A DNA stretch of 62,016 nucleotides from assembly GCA_013360215.1 (NCBI GenBank), contig JABWCP010000018.1, positions 1 to 62,016 of the forward strand, given 5' to 3'. The DNA comes from a bacterium. GTDB lineage: Bacteria > CLD3 > SB21. The notes under the pieces were generated by a model. The model saw nothing but the letters and a program-made list of their open reading frames with translations. It ran no database searches and was not told the DNA's origin. Positions 44,301-51,703 of the stretch are shown here, in pieces (within the stretch, counting starts at the first letter, position 1; each line of letters opens with the position of its first letter). A program made the translations under genes and the position numbers.

Positions 44301-44472
44301 CAGCGACGTTCTGCGGTTGAAGTACAAATTGGCTTCGATGTATTGGGAAGAGCAGCAGTTTGAATACGCCGAAAAATTATATGCGGAAATCAATTCAGCG
44401 GCCGGCACACCCAAGGGACTTCAATCTTTATTAGAGCGCCGTATGGCCAAACGTCAGCTGACCAAAAAATAA
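41314..44472 (+). CDS. Secreted propeller-TPR protein, two tandem units
   Basis: The 1052-residue protein has a signal peptide (about 1-20, cleavage after SASA). The sequence repeats one architecture twice. Residues of about 25-310 are propeller repeats (ITIDNQNRKWIATEEGLNVLDG, VWIGTEKGLVRISG, VWIATDDGLVSYHN), followed by TPR helices at about 325-475. Propeller repeats occur again at about 500-800 (DNKWLATDRGLVRYDG, VWVGTDKGIHIRK), and TPR helices at about 840-1045. The propeller type matches the sensor half of the hybrid kinase at 27618. No kinase or membrane domain is present, so it may act in the periplasm as a ligand-binding scaffold, perhaps with a separate sensor. ATG at 41314 has GAGGAA upstream; an ATG 18 bp earlier is also possible. 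Confidence 0.85.
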   Translation: MKRIIALVLSLCAAVSASAQWPRLSVKTAVTAIAVEDTVTWIGTNDGIRGVVNGTEKFYFDKGNGLTSNIIRAITIDNQNRKWIATEEGLNVLDGKKVKQYLKSPETLPTNEINSVHADEEGNVWIGTEKGLVRISGNSWTLLDRKTTLDGLPSNTIRGISSVWNGPVWIATDDGLVSYHNKKWALYTRKLNNLPSDDVFDVVADPSTGNVWIGTSRGVALFDGKLMTQFLSDIPVRALTLDKIGRCWVATKNEGVHLIDGARVVKYSTKEGMLVSDEGYAVTCDAFNTIWAGHQLGVQIFLDESIGNRIAPYFLTEAQKAFWSNDNTRARLYYNHIVNRSYLSATPEAATAMIGLGELYEREAMTERAADTYLRFTERFPNDARTKNLLLKSAQLQSQIKKYAESAATYQKFITLYKDDADAFTIAWMRYNLLELAGDSVNALQTLQNLNTQFPSNPRADEIRWRVLSAGNSAGTASKELSALANSTRDFEVQYQLASLYDAQHRKDILEGMQGSITWQTLSSPSAVTSILEDGDIAWASTSGNGVVKWDIKLNALTSYSDGLKTPMVKSFYMDADRDLWAMIEGVPESNLYNMNYSKNRYKWIIQPAPFAKKTVNQVLYRAKTKTTICATDQGLQIVGKGGRLVTAKNGLPSDKVKFIADDSQGILWLISDNKLVQFDKEPKMILYTGETNFTEVRGFFIDAKDNKWLATDRGLVRYDGTWKSYTQKDGLISDNVTCAAVSPSGKILTGTSSGVSYFNGTYWISYTTETGLPSNDVKAVLFTKDETVWVGTDKGIHIRKAEGDGDRVLLIRKVLAEEDSLLNIRAYDKLRTVYASVNIFGDLTEWVAYKTANTYEMEKRWDDAFQLYTKIRTDNPVTTLATDARMYRVARAFENAGESAKAMPIYFDLAERYKTYTDGNYRVEEALVRIIRNYQKENNIQRALEQARQIMAMYPRSPWLREVRFIFTQITENAPPKETSTMALLQEWLNRFPDHSDVLRLKYKLASMYWEEQQFEYAEKLYAEINSAAGTPKGLQSLLERRMAKRQLTKK

Positions 44473-44492
44473 AACGACGGATCACGATAAAA

Positions 44493-44531
44493 CAAAAAAA
44501 CCTGCTTACGATAAGCAGGTTTTTTTATTGG
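44493..44531. repeat. Terminator, left copy of a 39-bp direct repeat
   Basis: A bidirectional Rho-independent terminator with stem CCTGCTTA / TAAGCAGG, seven A residues before it and seven T residues after it. It ends the 41314-44472 gene. The same 39 bases recur without a mismatch at 47057-47095 on the far side of the restriction-modification cassette, and the sequences diverge immediately outside the copies. Confidence 0.95.
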
Positions 44532-44775
44532 TGGGAAGTCGCAAAATCACGATTACACAACTTTTTTCAAAATATTCGATTTTAGTGAACAGACAAATGT
44601 CGTGTCATATATATTCCTCGCTGTGACTGTTATAAAATTACGATTGAACTATGCACTCTGAATCAATGGAAAAATGATGCTTCGGCATCCAATACATGCA
44701 TTAAAATTTCTGTGGAACAACGAAGTCGGTTTAACTATCTTGGCAAGCGTCCGCTATACTCTATAAAGGAAACCG
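44532..44775. other. Leader of the restriction-modification cassette
   Basis: This 244-bp AT-rich stretch lies between the left terminator copy and the methyltransferase start. No gene is visible. It probably holds the cassette promoter. The weak AAAGGA at 44766-44771 lies four bases before the ATG. Confidence 0.5.
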
Positions 44776-46128
44776 ATGCCATCGAATCAGTTTGCGTATA
44801 ACTCGTTTGTTGAGTTGGATAACCAAATAAACGGTAAGCGAAGCCCGTTTAGCCCACTCAATAACAAGCTCAACTTTGATGATAAGCGATTTCATGATTG
44901 GTATCGATTTGTATTGTCTTATCCCGCGCATCTGGTAAGAACCTATCTCCAAGAGTTTTGTAGCAGCCAAAACGATATTGTACTTGATCCTTTTTGCGGT
45001 ACCGGAACGACTCTGGTAGAAGCAAAACTAAATGGAGTTAACTCTGTAGGCATAGAAGCTAATCCGTTCGCTCATTTTGCATCGACCACTAAAATCAATT
45101 GGGAAATATCTGCTGATCAATTTTTAAAATGCGCACTTGAAATAGCTGATCTTGTCAGATCAGAATTTGAAAAAAGTGGAATTGATGATGATGACACTAA
45201 TATGCCAGAACATACATTTCCTCTAAGAACACTTGATTCCGAATTAGAAAAAATCATTTTAACAAATTCTATAAGCCCAATTCCACTACACAAAACGTTA
45301 GTGTTGTTAGAAAACATTAAGAATCATGCCCAAAAACAATATTATCCTCACTTACTTTTAGGGCTAGCCAAGGCTACAGTGTTTAAAACAAGTAACTTAA
45401 AATTTGGCCCGGAAGTCGGTCTTGGAAAAATAAAGGATAATGTATCTGTCATTGCACCATGGCTATTTGAAATAAATGCAATTGCGAATGACCTCCGAAC
45501 AATCCAAATCGGCACGCATAAAGAATCCATTGCGCATTTGGGAGATTCCCGCCAGGCGAGTGCATTGATTAAACCTCAATCGATCACTGCGGTTATCACC
45601 TCACCGCCATATCCAAACGAAAAAGATTACACTCGAACCACTCGTTTAGAATCCGTTTTGTTGGGCTTCATACGAAGCAAAGAAGAATTGCGTCAATTTA
45701 AAAAGACTTTGATTAGATCGAATACCAGAGGCGTTTACAAAGACGATGACGATCACCAATGGATTGCCAATCACCCCGAAATTAAGCGTATTGCTGATCA
45801 AATTGAGGCGCGTCGAATTGAGCTTAATAAGACATCTGGATTTGAGCGTTTATACAGTAGAGTGACGTTATTATATTTTGGAGGAATGGCAAAACATCTA
45901 AAAGAATTACAACCGGTATTAAAACCCGGCGCTCGATTAGCTTATGTTGTTGGAGATCAAGCCTCTTATTTGAGGATAATGATCCGAACCGGTGAAATTC
46001 TTGCTGATATTGCAAAAAAGTTAGGTTACAGAGTTGATCGAATTGATTTGTTTAGAACAAGGTTTGCTACTGCAACGGGCGAACAATTACGCGAAGAGGT
46101 AGTTGTTTTGACATGGCCGGGAAATTAA
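44776..46128 (+). CDS. DNA methyltransferase of a type II-like restriction-modification pair
   Basis: This 450-residue N4-cytosine or N6-adenine methyltransferase has the SAM-binding motif I, DIVLDPFCGTGTTLVEAK near residue 74, N-terminal to the catalytic motif IV, ITSPPYPNEKDYTRT near 275. TSPPY favours N4-cytosine methylation. In most N4 enzymes motif IV comes first, so this order is a permuted arrangement. A target-recognition part probably lies between the motifs, and YVVGDQASYLRI-like sequence follows near the end. The gene overlaps or abuts the next one (stop at 46128, alternative starts at 46113 and 46131). Composition is AT-rich compared with both neighbours, and the pair is bracketed by repeats, which indicates acquisition. 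Confidence 0.85.
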   Translation: MPSNQFAYNSFVELDNQINGKRSPFSPLNNKLNFDDKRFHDWYRFVLSYPAHLVRTYLQEFCSSQNDIVLDPFCGTGTTLVEAKLNGVNSVGIEANPFAHFASTTKINWEISADQFLKCALEIADLVRSEFEKSGIDDDDTNMPEHTFPLRTLDSELEKIILTNSISPIPLHKTLVLLENIKNHAQKQYYPHLLLGLAKATVFKTSNLKFGPEVGLGKIKDNVSVIAPWLFEINAIANDLRTIQIGTHKESIAHLGDSRQASALIKPQSITAVITSPPYPNEKDYTRTTRLESVLLGFIRSKEELRQFKKTLIRSNTRGVYKDDDDHQWIANHPEIKRIADQIEARRIELNKTSGFERLYSRVTLLYFGGMAKHLKELQPVLKPGARLAYVVGDQASYLRIMIRTGEILADIAKKLGYRVDRIDLFRTRFATATGEQLREEVVVLTWPGN

Positions 46129-46130
46129 TC

Positions 46131-46925
46131 ATGAAATCAGACAACCGATATAAACAAATCATCGAAAAAATATTCTTTAACCATTATAAAAATGGGATGA
46201 AAGAAGTACCATTTGAAAGAGATGAAATTGAACGTGTTGCAAAAAATCTAAAGATCAAACTACCTAAGAACATTGGCGATATTATTTACACTTTTCGGTA
46301 TCGAGTGGCACTGCCTAATTCGATTGTTTCCAAGGCACCTAAAGGGATGGAATGGATAATCAGACCTGCCGGTCAGTCTAAGTACAAATTTGTAACTACA
46401 AAATTTGCAAACATCCATCCTTCTGAGATACTAAGTCAGACCAAAATCCCTAATGCCACCCCCGGTATTATAGAGTCATATGCTTTCTCTGATGAGCAAG
46501 CACTGTTAGCAAAAATCAGATATAACCGACTAATCGACATTTTTACCGGAATAGCATGTTATTCATTACAAAGCCACTTACGATCAAATGTTTCGAACCT
46601 CGGCCAAATAGAAACAGATGAAATCTATGTTGGCATTGACAAGAAAGGGGTGCATTACATTATTCCAGTGCAAGCAAAAGGTTCTACTGATAAACTTGGA
46701 ATTGTGCAAATAGAACAAGATATCGCATTGTGTAAAAACAAATTCCCTAACTTAGTCGCCAAACCAATTGGTGCGCAATCCATTACTGACGATCTGATCG
46801 CGTTGTTCGAGTTTGAAATATCGGATAATGGAATTACAGTTGTTTCTGAAAAACACTATCGTTTGGTCAATCCTGAAAATCTATCGCCTCAAGAATTACT
46901 AAGTTACCGTAATCGAACCGAGTAG
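46131..46925 (+). CDS. Probable restriction endonuclease partner of the methyltransferase
   Basis: The 264-residue protein follows the methyltransferase directly, starting 2 bp after its stop, or 16 bp inside it if a GTG/ATG at 46113 is used. The middle contains IETDEIYVGIDKKGVHYIIPVQAKGS, which fits a PD-(D/E)xK-type active site: Glu/Asp in IETDE, then VQAK with Gln in place of the usual Asp/Glu before the Lys. That makes it a plausible but variant nuclease core. The N-terminal 100 residues are basic and may bind DNA. The call rests on position and the partial motif; a specific recognition site cannot be given. Confidence 0.65.
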   Translation: MKSDNRYKQIIEKIFFNHYKNGMKEVPFERDEIERVAKNLKIKLPKNIGDIIYTFRYRVALPNSIVSKAPKGMEWIIRPAGQSKYKFVTTKFANIHPSEILSQTKIPNATPGIIESYAFSDEQALLAKIRYNRLIDIFTGIACYSLQSHLRSNVSNLGQIETDEIYVGIDKKGVHYIIPVQAKGSTDKLGIVQIEQDIALCKNKFPNLVAKPIGAQSITDDLIALFEFEISDNGITVVSEKHYRLVNPENLSPQELLSYRNRTE

Positions 46926-47056
46926 ACTTGTACGGACAACTTTAATGCGCATAGGAATCGGCATAACACATAATATGTTGCCTATTTTTGAAGTAAAATA
47001 ATATCTGGAGCAAGAAGATTTGGTTCTTGAATCATAGCGGTCACATTTGATTAAAG

Positions 47057-47095
47057 CAAAAAAACCTGCTTACGATAAGCAGGTTTTTTTATTGG
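47057..47095. repeat. Terminator, right copy of the 39-bp direct repeat
   Basis: Identical over 39 bases to 44493-44531. As a bidirectional terminator it can stop both the plus-strand restriction genes and the minus-strand tRNA-Glu transcript, whose 3' end lies one base away at 47097. Confidence 0.95.
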
Positions 47096-47096
47096 C

Positions 47097-47171
47097 TGGT
47101 GACCCCAAGGGGATTCGAACCCCTATTACCGCCGTGAAAGGGCGATGTCCTAACCATTAGACGATGGGGCC
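47097..47171 (-). tRNA. tRNA-Glu (anticodon TTC)
   Basis: On the minus strand the sequence folds as a cloverleaf. The acceptor arm GGCCCCA pairs with TGGGGTC, followed by discriminator A and an encoded CCA (47097-47099). The anticodon loop reads CTTTCAC with anticodon TTC, and the T arm is GGGGTTCGAATCCCC. The gene is 75 nt long. Its 3' end lies one base from the right terminator copy, at the edge of the inserted restriction-modification cassette. Confidence 0.96.
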
Positions 47172-47247
47172 ATATTTTCTAAGAACATCAAAAGTGCGCC
47201 TAATATAAGCGACGACCTTCGGTTGTGCAAGTTTTTTTTTATTTATT

Positions 47248-48483
47248 TCACGGCTCTAAAAGTACAGCGACTTCCACATTCCCCGTCGCCGGAAACATAT
47301 CTACGGGTATCACATGTGCCGCGCGATACCCGCCTTGACGCCAGCGTTTTAATTCATACGGAAGACGTTCGATATCGCAAAATACATGCACGACGCGATC
47401 CGGTTTGGCCATAGCCAGCGTCTCGATAACGCCCGGTGCCGTTCCCGAACGCGGGGGATCCAATACCGCAATGAACGGCGTTTTCTGTTTTTTGAGCATG
47501 GGCTCCAGCGTAAGACCGGACAGGTCGCCGATATGAAACCGTGCGTTGGTGATTTTCATTCGAAGCGCATTGGTACGCGCTGAATCCACCGAATGACGCG
47601 ACATTTCTACACCGATTACTTTTTCGACATTGGGCGCCAAACTCAGACCAAACAAACCATAGCCGCAGTATAAATCGTACAACGTATGATGCGGTTGCGG
47701 CGAAATCAGATCGTGTACCGTCGCGATAAAATCCGGAAGTACGGACGGATTGGTCTGAGAAAATCCCAAAACCGAATGCGTGAACTGTTGCTCCCCCACA
47801 TCTTGGACAACATCCCGTTCTCCAAATATTTTTTGCAACGCTGTCGGATCGCTCACGGCTTTGTCGGACATATAATATTTTGAATATTCATCCTTGATCA
47901 GAAGGAAACCGACAACCATCGGAAATTCACGCGACAGCGATTTGGATAACAACGTACAATCACGTTTGATCCGATTATCTTCATCGCGCACACTGAGGAG
48001 AACGGTGATCCGGCGATCATCACCTCGCAAAATGACATAATTCAACGCACGGGCGAACATATACGAAGCTTCGGAGGACAACCATTGCTGCACGTAGGCG
48101 TAAATGCCGCTATGCAAAAGCCGCTCAATACCGCATTGGCGCACATCCAAAGGTTTGATTTTTCCTTCGTCATCCATCCCGGTCAATCCCAGCAACACGC
48201 GATTATCCGTAACAAAAGCGCGGCGTTTAGAATTGGTACGGTACCGACGCGAAAGCGGAGAAGCGATGATAGACTCCGGTTTTCCGTCTAATCTGTGCAT
48301 GCGCCAAAATTCTCGGATCGCCTCGTTTTTGATTCGCAATTCGTCATTATAATTAGACTGAATGAGTGGACATATTGTACAAACCGATCCGCGGTACGTC
48401 GTACATTCATTTTTCGGTAAAGTCGCCGGCTTGGATTTAGATTGCCTACGTAGATTTAAAAGAATATCAGAAAATGTGGTCAT
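47248..48483 (-). CDS. RlmC/RumB-like RNA m5U methyltransferase, divergent
   Basis: The 411-residue protein resembles class I RNA m5U methyltransferases. An N-terminal cysteine group (NECTTYRGSVCTICP) could bind the 4Fe-4S cluster. HSVLGFSQTNPSVL, LYDLYCGYGLFGLSLA, FIAVLDPPRSG and VIPVDMFPATGNVEV follow. The catalytic cysteine falls in VHVFCDIERLPYEL rather than the usual SCNPxT, so the nucleophile is kept but its surroundings are changed. There is no N-terminal TRAM domain, unlike RlmD at 35385. Likely target: a uridine in 23S rRNA, position unknown. It is separated from tRNA-Glu by 76 bp. Confidence 0.82.
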   Translation of the reverse strand: MTTFSDILLNLRRQSKSKPATLPKNECTTYRGSVCTICPLIQSNYNDELRIKNEAIREFWRMHRLDGKPESIIASPLSRRYRTNSKRRAFVTDNRVLLGLTGMDDEGKIKPLDVRQCGIERLLHSGIYAYVQQWLSSEASYMFARALNYVILRGDDRRITVLLSVRDEDNRIKRDCTLLSKSLSREFPMVVGFLLIKDEYSKYYMSDKAVSDPTALQKIFGERDVVQDVGEQQFTHSVLGFSQTNPSVLPDFIATVHDLISPQPHHTLYDLYCGYGLFGLSLAPNVEKVIGVEMSRHSVDSARTNALRMKITNARFHIGDLSGLTLEPMLKKQKTPFIAVLDPPRSGTAPGVIETLAMAKPDRVVHVFCDIERLPYELKRWRQGGYRAAHVIPVDMFPATGNVEVAVLLEP

Positions 48484-48590
48484 GGCTCCGGTGGTATATT
48501 ATTGGCCTAAGGCACGCGCAGCATGTACAAAATTCACATGCCGACAAACTATAGTCTTACTGATCTAATGTTATTGCGTCTCGCCCGTAA

Positions 48591-48728
48591 TTAAAATTGC
48601 TTTTTTAGTCGATCAATCGAATCAAAATACAAACGTTCATTTTGCGAATAAACACGCAGTGCCACTGAGTGCATCACACCGATCAAAAAAAATAAGACTT
48701 GGCTAACGGCGTCATTTCGTACATTCAT
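48591..48728 (-). CDS. Possible 45-residue membrane peptide coupled to guaA
   Basis: This short frame starts at the guaA stop codon (TAATG, ATG at 48728) and ends with TAA at 48591. It has a hydrophobic stretch VLFFLIGVMHSVALRVY at about residues 11-27 and a charged C terminus ending LKKQF. GGGAG occurs three bases before the ATG, closer than usual. The TAATG overlap supports translation by reinitiation after guaA. I do not recognise the product, and short chance frames cannot be excluded. Confidence 0.35.
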   Translation of the reverse strand: MNVRNDAVSQVLFFLIGVMHSVALRVYSQNERLYFDSIDRLKKQF

Positions 48729-50281
48729 TACTCCCATTCAATCGTAGCCGGAGGTTTGGAGCTGATATCGTACGTTACGCGATTGATACCGCGAACCTCA
48801 TTAATAATCCGGTTGGAAATGCGACCCAATAAGTCGTACGGCAGATGCGCCCAATCGGCGGTCATGCCATCCTGACTTGTGACGGCACGTATAGCGACGG
48901 CATTTTGGTAAGTACGTTCATCCCCCATCACACCGACCGACTTGACAGGAAGCAAAACGGTAAAGGCTTGCCAAACATTGGAATACTCGCCTGATTTTTT
49001 CAATTCTTCCATAAAGATCGCATCGGCTTCGCGCAATAAATCACAGCGTTCTTTCGTTACCTCGCCGAGCACACGTACGGCCAGACCGGGACCCGGGAAC
49101 GGGTGACGCATAAGCAGATCATCGGGCAAACCTAACTGGCGACCGACGGCGCGCACTTCATCTTTGAAAAGTTCGCGCAGGGGTTCGATTAATTGCAGTT
49201 TCATTTTTTCCGGTAATCCGCCGACATTGTGATGTGTTTTGATCGTAGCCGAGGGCCCTTTGATGGATACACTTTCGATCACATCCGGATAGAGCGTACC
49301 TTGCGCTAAAAAGTCAATGTGGCCCGTTGTGGCACGCAACTTTTCAACTTCCGTTTCAAACACATCGATAAACGTTGCGCCGATGATTTTTCTTTTTTTC
49401 TCCGGATCGGTCACATCTTTGAGTCGCGTCAAAAAAAGTTCGGACGCATCCGCCACAATCAGATTATTGTTAAAAAACGAACGAAACGCCGCTTCGACTT
49501 GCCCGCGTTCGTTTTTTCGAAGCAGTCCATTATCTACAAAAATAGCCGAAAAACGATCCGGTATGGCCTGATGCAATAGCATCGCTACTACGGACGAATC
49601 CACGCCACCGGAGAGCGCACAAATCACATAACCGTCACCGACCTTTGCACGAATAGCATCCGTCGTTTCTTTGACAAAGGAAGAAGGTGTCCATTGACCC
49701 GTACACGCGCAAATGGTGCGAACGAAATTTTTGAGAAGATTGATACCCAGCGGTGTATGCGCCACTTCCGGGTGAAACTGAACGCCCCAAAAACGACGCG
49801 CTTTATTTCGCATTGCCGTGATCGGCGCATTGTCCGTACCGGCGATGATTTCAAATCCATCGGGAATTTTTTCCAAACGATCTCCGTGGCTCTGCCATAC
49901 CGTCGTTTGTTCAGGAAAGCCGCTGAACAAATCCGTGTGATCGGTAATGCGAATTTCAGCCCGACCGAACTCCCGATGTGCCGCTTTATCTACAGCACCG
50001 CCGAGAAAATAAGCCATAACCTGCATCCCGTAACACACCCCCAATACGGGAATTCCCAAATCGAAGATGGCACGATCCGGATGCGGCGCTCCGTTTTCAT
50101 ACACACTGCTTGGTCCGCCCGAGAGGATAATTCCTTTAGGTTGCAGCGCGCGAATTTTGTCCGGCGTCATATTGTACGGATGTATTTCGCAATACACCTG
50201 CAGTTCGCGAACACGCCGTGCGATCAATTGGGTAAATTGTGATCCGAAATCCAGTATTAAAATAGTTTCACCGTGACTCAC
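48728..50281 (-). CDS. guaA: GMP synthase (glutamine-hydrolysing)
   Basis: The 517-residue enzyme converts XMP to GMP. The class I glutaminase domain comes first: GVCYGMQ with catalytic Cys, and a His-x-Glu pair in [11 protein letters not shown]. Next is the ATP pyrophosphatase domain ([15 protein letters not shown]), and the C-terminal dimerisation domain ends IEWE. Length and order are standard. It is the last clear member of the overlapping minus-strand operon, 28 bp downstream of the Nudix gene. Confidence 0.97.
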   Translation of the reverse strand: MSHGETILILDFGSQFTQLIARRVRELQVYCEIHPYNMTPDKIRALQPKGIILSGGPSSVYENGAPHPDRAIFDLGIPVLGVCYGMQVMAYFLGGAVDKAAHREFGRAEIRITDHTDLFSGFPEQTTVWQSHGDRLEKIPDGFEIIAGTDNAPITAMRNKARRFWGVQFHPEVAHTPLGINLLKNFVRTICACTGQWTPSSFVKETTDAIRAKVGDGYVICALSGGVDSSVVAMLLHQAIPDRFSAIFVDNGLLRKNERGQVEAAFRSFFNNNLIVADASELFLTRLKDVTDPEKKRKIIGATFIDVFETEVEKLRATTGHIDFLAQGTLYPDVIESVSIKGPSATIKTHHNVGGLPEKMKLQLIEPLRELFKDEVRAVGRQLGLPDDLLMRHPFPGPGLAVRVLGEVTKERCDLLREADAIFMEELKKSGEYSNVWQAFTVLLPVKSVGVMGDERTYQNAVAIRAVTSQDGMTADWAHLPYDLLGRISNRIINEVRGINRVTYDISSKPPATIEWE

Positions 50282-50309
50282 GTTGCGATTCCTTTATTAC
50301 AATTATAAT

Positions 50310-50732
50310 TTATAATAGTTTTTGATACAGTTCCCATGCCCGTTGAAAATCATGGATCGTAAAGGCCGGTGCCGCACTGCCCAAGGAGGGTTGCCCGTTA
50401 CGTAACGCATTCATATCCGACCATATATAATCACTATGTTCGTCTGAAAGTGATACTTCGCTCGACGGCGAAATGGCTAAATAATCTACCGACACATAGA
50501 TCCCGCGCCCGAAATCACCGTACCAGATGTCCACCGGATGAAGTATTTTTACCGTGAGACCGCACTCTTCAAATACTTCCCGCAACACCCCTTCATTTGG
50601 GTTTTCATCCGGATTGAGTCTTCCGCCCGGCGGTCCCCAAATCACCGGAGGATTGGTTCTTTTCAACAAAAGAAATTTTCCATCGTGAACGATGTATGCC
50701 GTCACCGCCATACGATGCGTACGTTCAGGCAT
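50310..50732 (-). CDS. Nudix hydrolase
   Basis: The 140-residue protein has the complete Nudix box GGRLNPDENPNEGVLREVFEECGL (spacing Gx5Ex7REVxEExGL), so it hydrolyses a nucleoside diphosphate linked to another group; the substrate is unknown. The start MPERTHRMAVTAYIVHDGKFLLLKR at 50732 is used. A longer reading would cover most of the pyrophosphatase gene in another frame and has no support. The first 8 bases overlap the end of ppa, so the gene is translationally coupled to it. Confidence 0.9.
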   Translation of the reverse strand: MPERTHRMAVTAYIVHDGKFLLLKRTNPPVIWGPPGGRLNPDENPNEGVLREVFEECGLTVKILHPVDIWYGDFGRGIYVSVDYLAISPSSEVSLSDEHSDYIWSDMNALRNGQPSLGSAAPAFTIHDFQRAWELYQKLL

Positions 50733-51258
50733 GCGACGATTTCCGTTCCAGATATTTCTGATGACCACGCATAATAGCCGATTTGGCAAACGCCTCCGGT
50801 TCCCAACCAAAACTGCGTACGTCTTTACCTTCGAGATGTTTATACGTGGTAAAAAAATGTTCAATTTCGACAAGCAAATGATGCGGCAGTTGCTCCACCC
50901 GGTGAATATCGCGAAACTGTTCGTCACGTATCGCCACACCCAGAATTTTATCATCCGGACCTTTATCGTCCCGCATGCGTAAAACACCGACCGGACGCGC
51001 TTCGACCAATACTCCGACATGAAGCGGTTGCGATGCCACGATCAAAATATCAAGCGGATCACCGTCATCATAAAATGTACTCGGAATAAAACCATAGGCC
51101 GTAGGATAATGCACGGCCGAATACAACGTGCGGTCGAGTTTAAATATTTCAAGTTCTACGTCGTATTCGTATTTATTACGACTGCCGCTCGGAATCTCGA
51201 CGATCGCGTGCACTTCGTCGGGTGATTTTTTTCCGATCGGGAGATCTTTAAGACTCAT
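50725..51258 (-). CDS. ppa: Inorganic pyrophosphatase
   Basis: The 177-residue class A soluble pyrophosphatase splits PPi and drives biosynthesis. Signatures are VHAIVEIPSGSRNKYEYD, YPTAYGFIPSTFYDDGDPLDILI (metal-binding Asp residues in DGDPLD), and DDKGPDDKILGVAIRD. The size is typical. It lies within the overlapping operon: 11 bp overlap with the DUF454 gene and 8 bp with the Nudix gene. Confidence 0.96.
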   Translation of the reverse strand: MSLKDLPIGKKSPDEVHAIVEIPSGSRNKYEYDVELEIFKLDRTLYSAVHYPTAYGFIPSTFYDDGDPLDILIVASQPLHVGVLVEARPVGVLRMRDDKGPDDKILGVAIRDEQFRDIHRVEQLPHHLLVEIEHFFTTYKHLEGKDVRSFGWEPEAFAKSAIMRGHQKYLERKSSHA

Positions 51259-51703
51259 GCGATGATTCTTTTTTTAATGTTTTTAATCGCGCAAGATGGA
51301 CGGTAACGGCGGATGCAATACCAATCAATATCCACGGCACAAACCACGGCATGGTCGTCGTCCAAATACTGATACCGATAGAAATCCACAATACGGAGAT
51401 CGAACCGATTTTGACAGACAATGGTGTGCCGCGATTTTCTTTATAATTGCGAAGATATGTCCCGAAGAATTTATTGGTATACAGCCAGCAATGAAATCGC
51501 TCAGAGCTTCGCGCATAACACCATCCGGCGAGAATGAGAAAAATCGTCGTCGGCATCAGCGGTAAAATAGCACCGATCACACCCAAGGCTACGAAAATGT
51601 GGCCTGCTATGACAAGCAAAATACGCATCGGACGACTGAGCGGTTTTGTCGCGATCTGTTTGACAGTTATTGATGATTCGTCAGAAGCGTGCGGATTCAT
51701 CAT
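51248..51703 (-). CDS. DUF454/YbaN-family membrane protein
   Basis: The 151-residue protein fits DUF454: RILLVIAGHIFVALGVIGAILPLMPTTIFLILAGWCYARSSERFHCWLYTNKFFGTYL is the signature block. Two to three membrane segments follow (about residues 27-60 and 98-140). The family is found in the inner membrane and its function is unknown. Start ATGATG at 51703 overlaps the stop of the CoA-disulfide-reductase-like gene by 4 nt. Confidence 0.88.
   Translation of the reverse strand: MMNPHASDESSITVKQIATKPLSRPMRILLVIAGHIFVALGVIGAILPLMPTTIFLILAGWCYARSSERFHCWLYTNKFFGTYLRNYKENRGTPLSVKIGSISVLWISIGISIWTTTMPWFVPWILIGIASAVTVHLARLKTLKKESSHES

Noticed and set aside
44493-47095. Insertion sequence or integrative element
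   Set aside because: There is no transposase, integrase or terminal inverted repeat; the flanking copies are transcription terminators in direct orientation.
50733-51020. Long upstream extension of the Nudix protein
   Set aside because: It overlaps the pyrophosphatase gene in another frame, and its residues show no domain.
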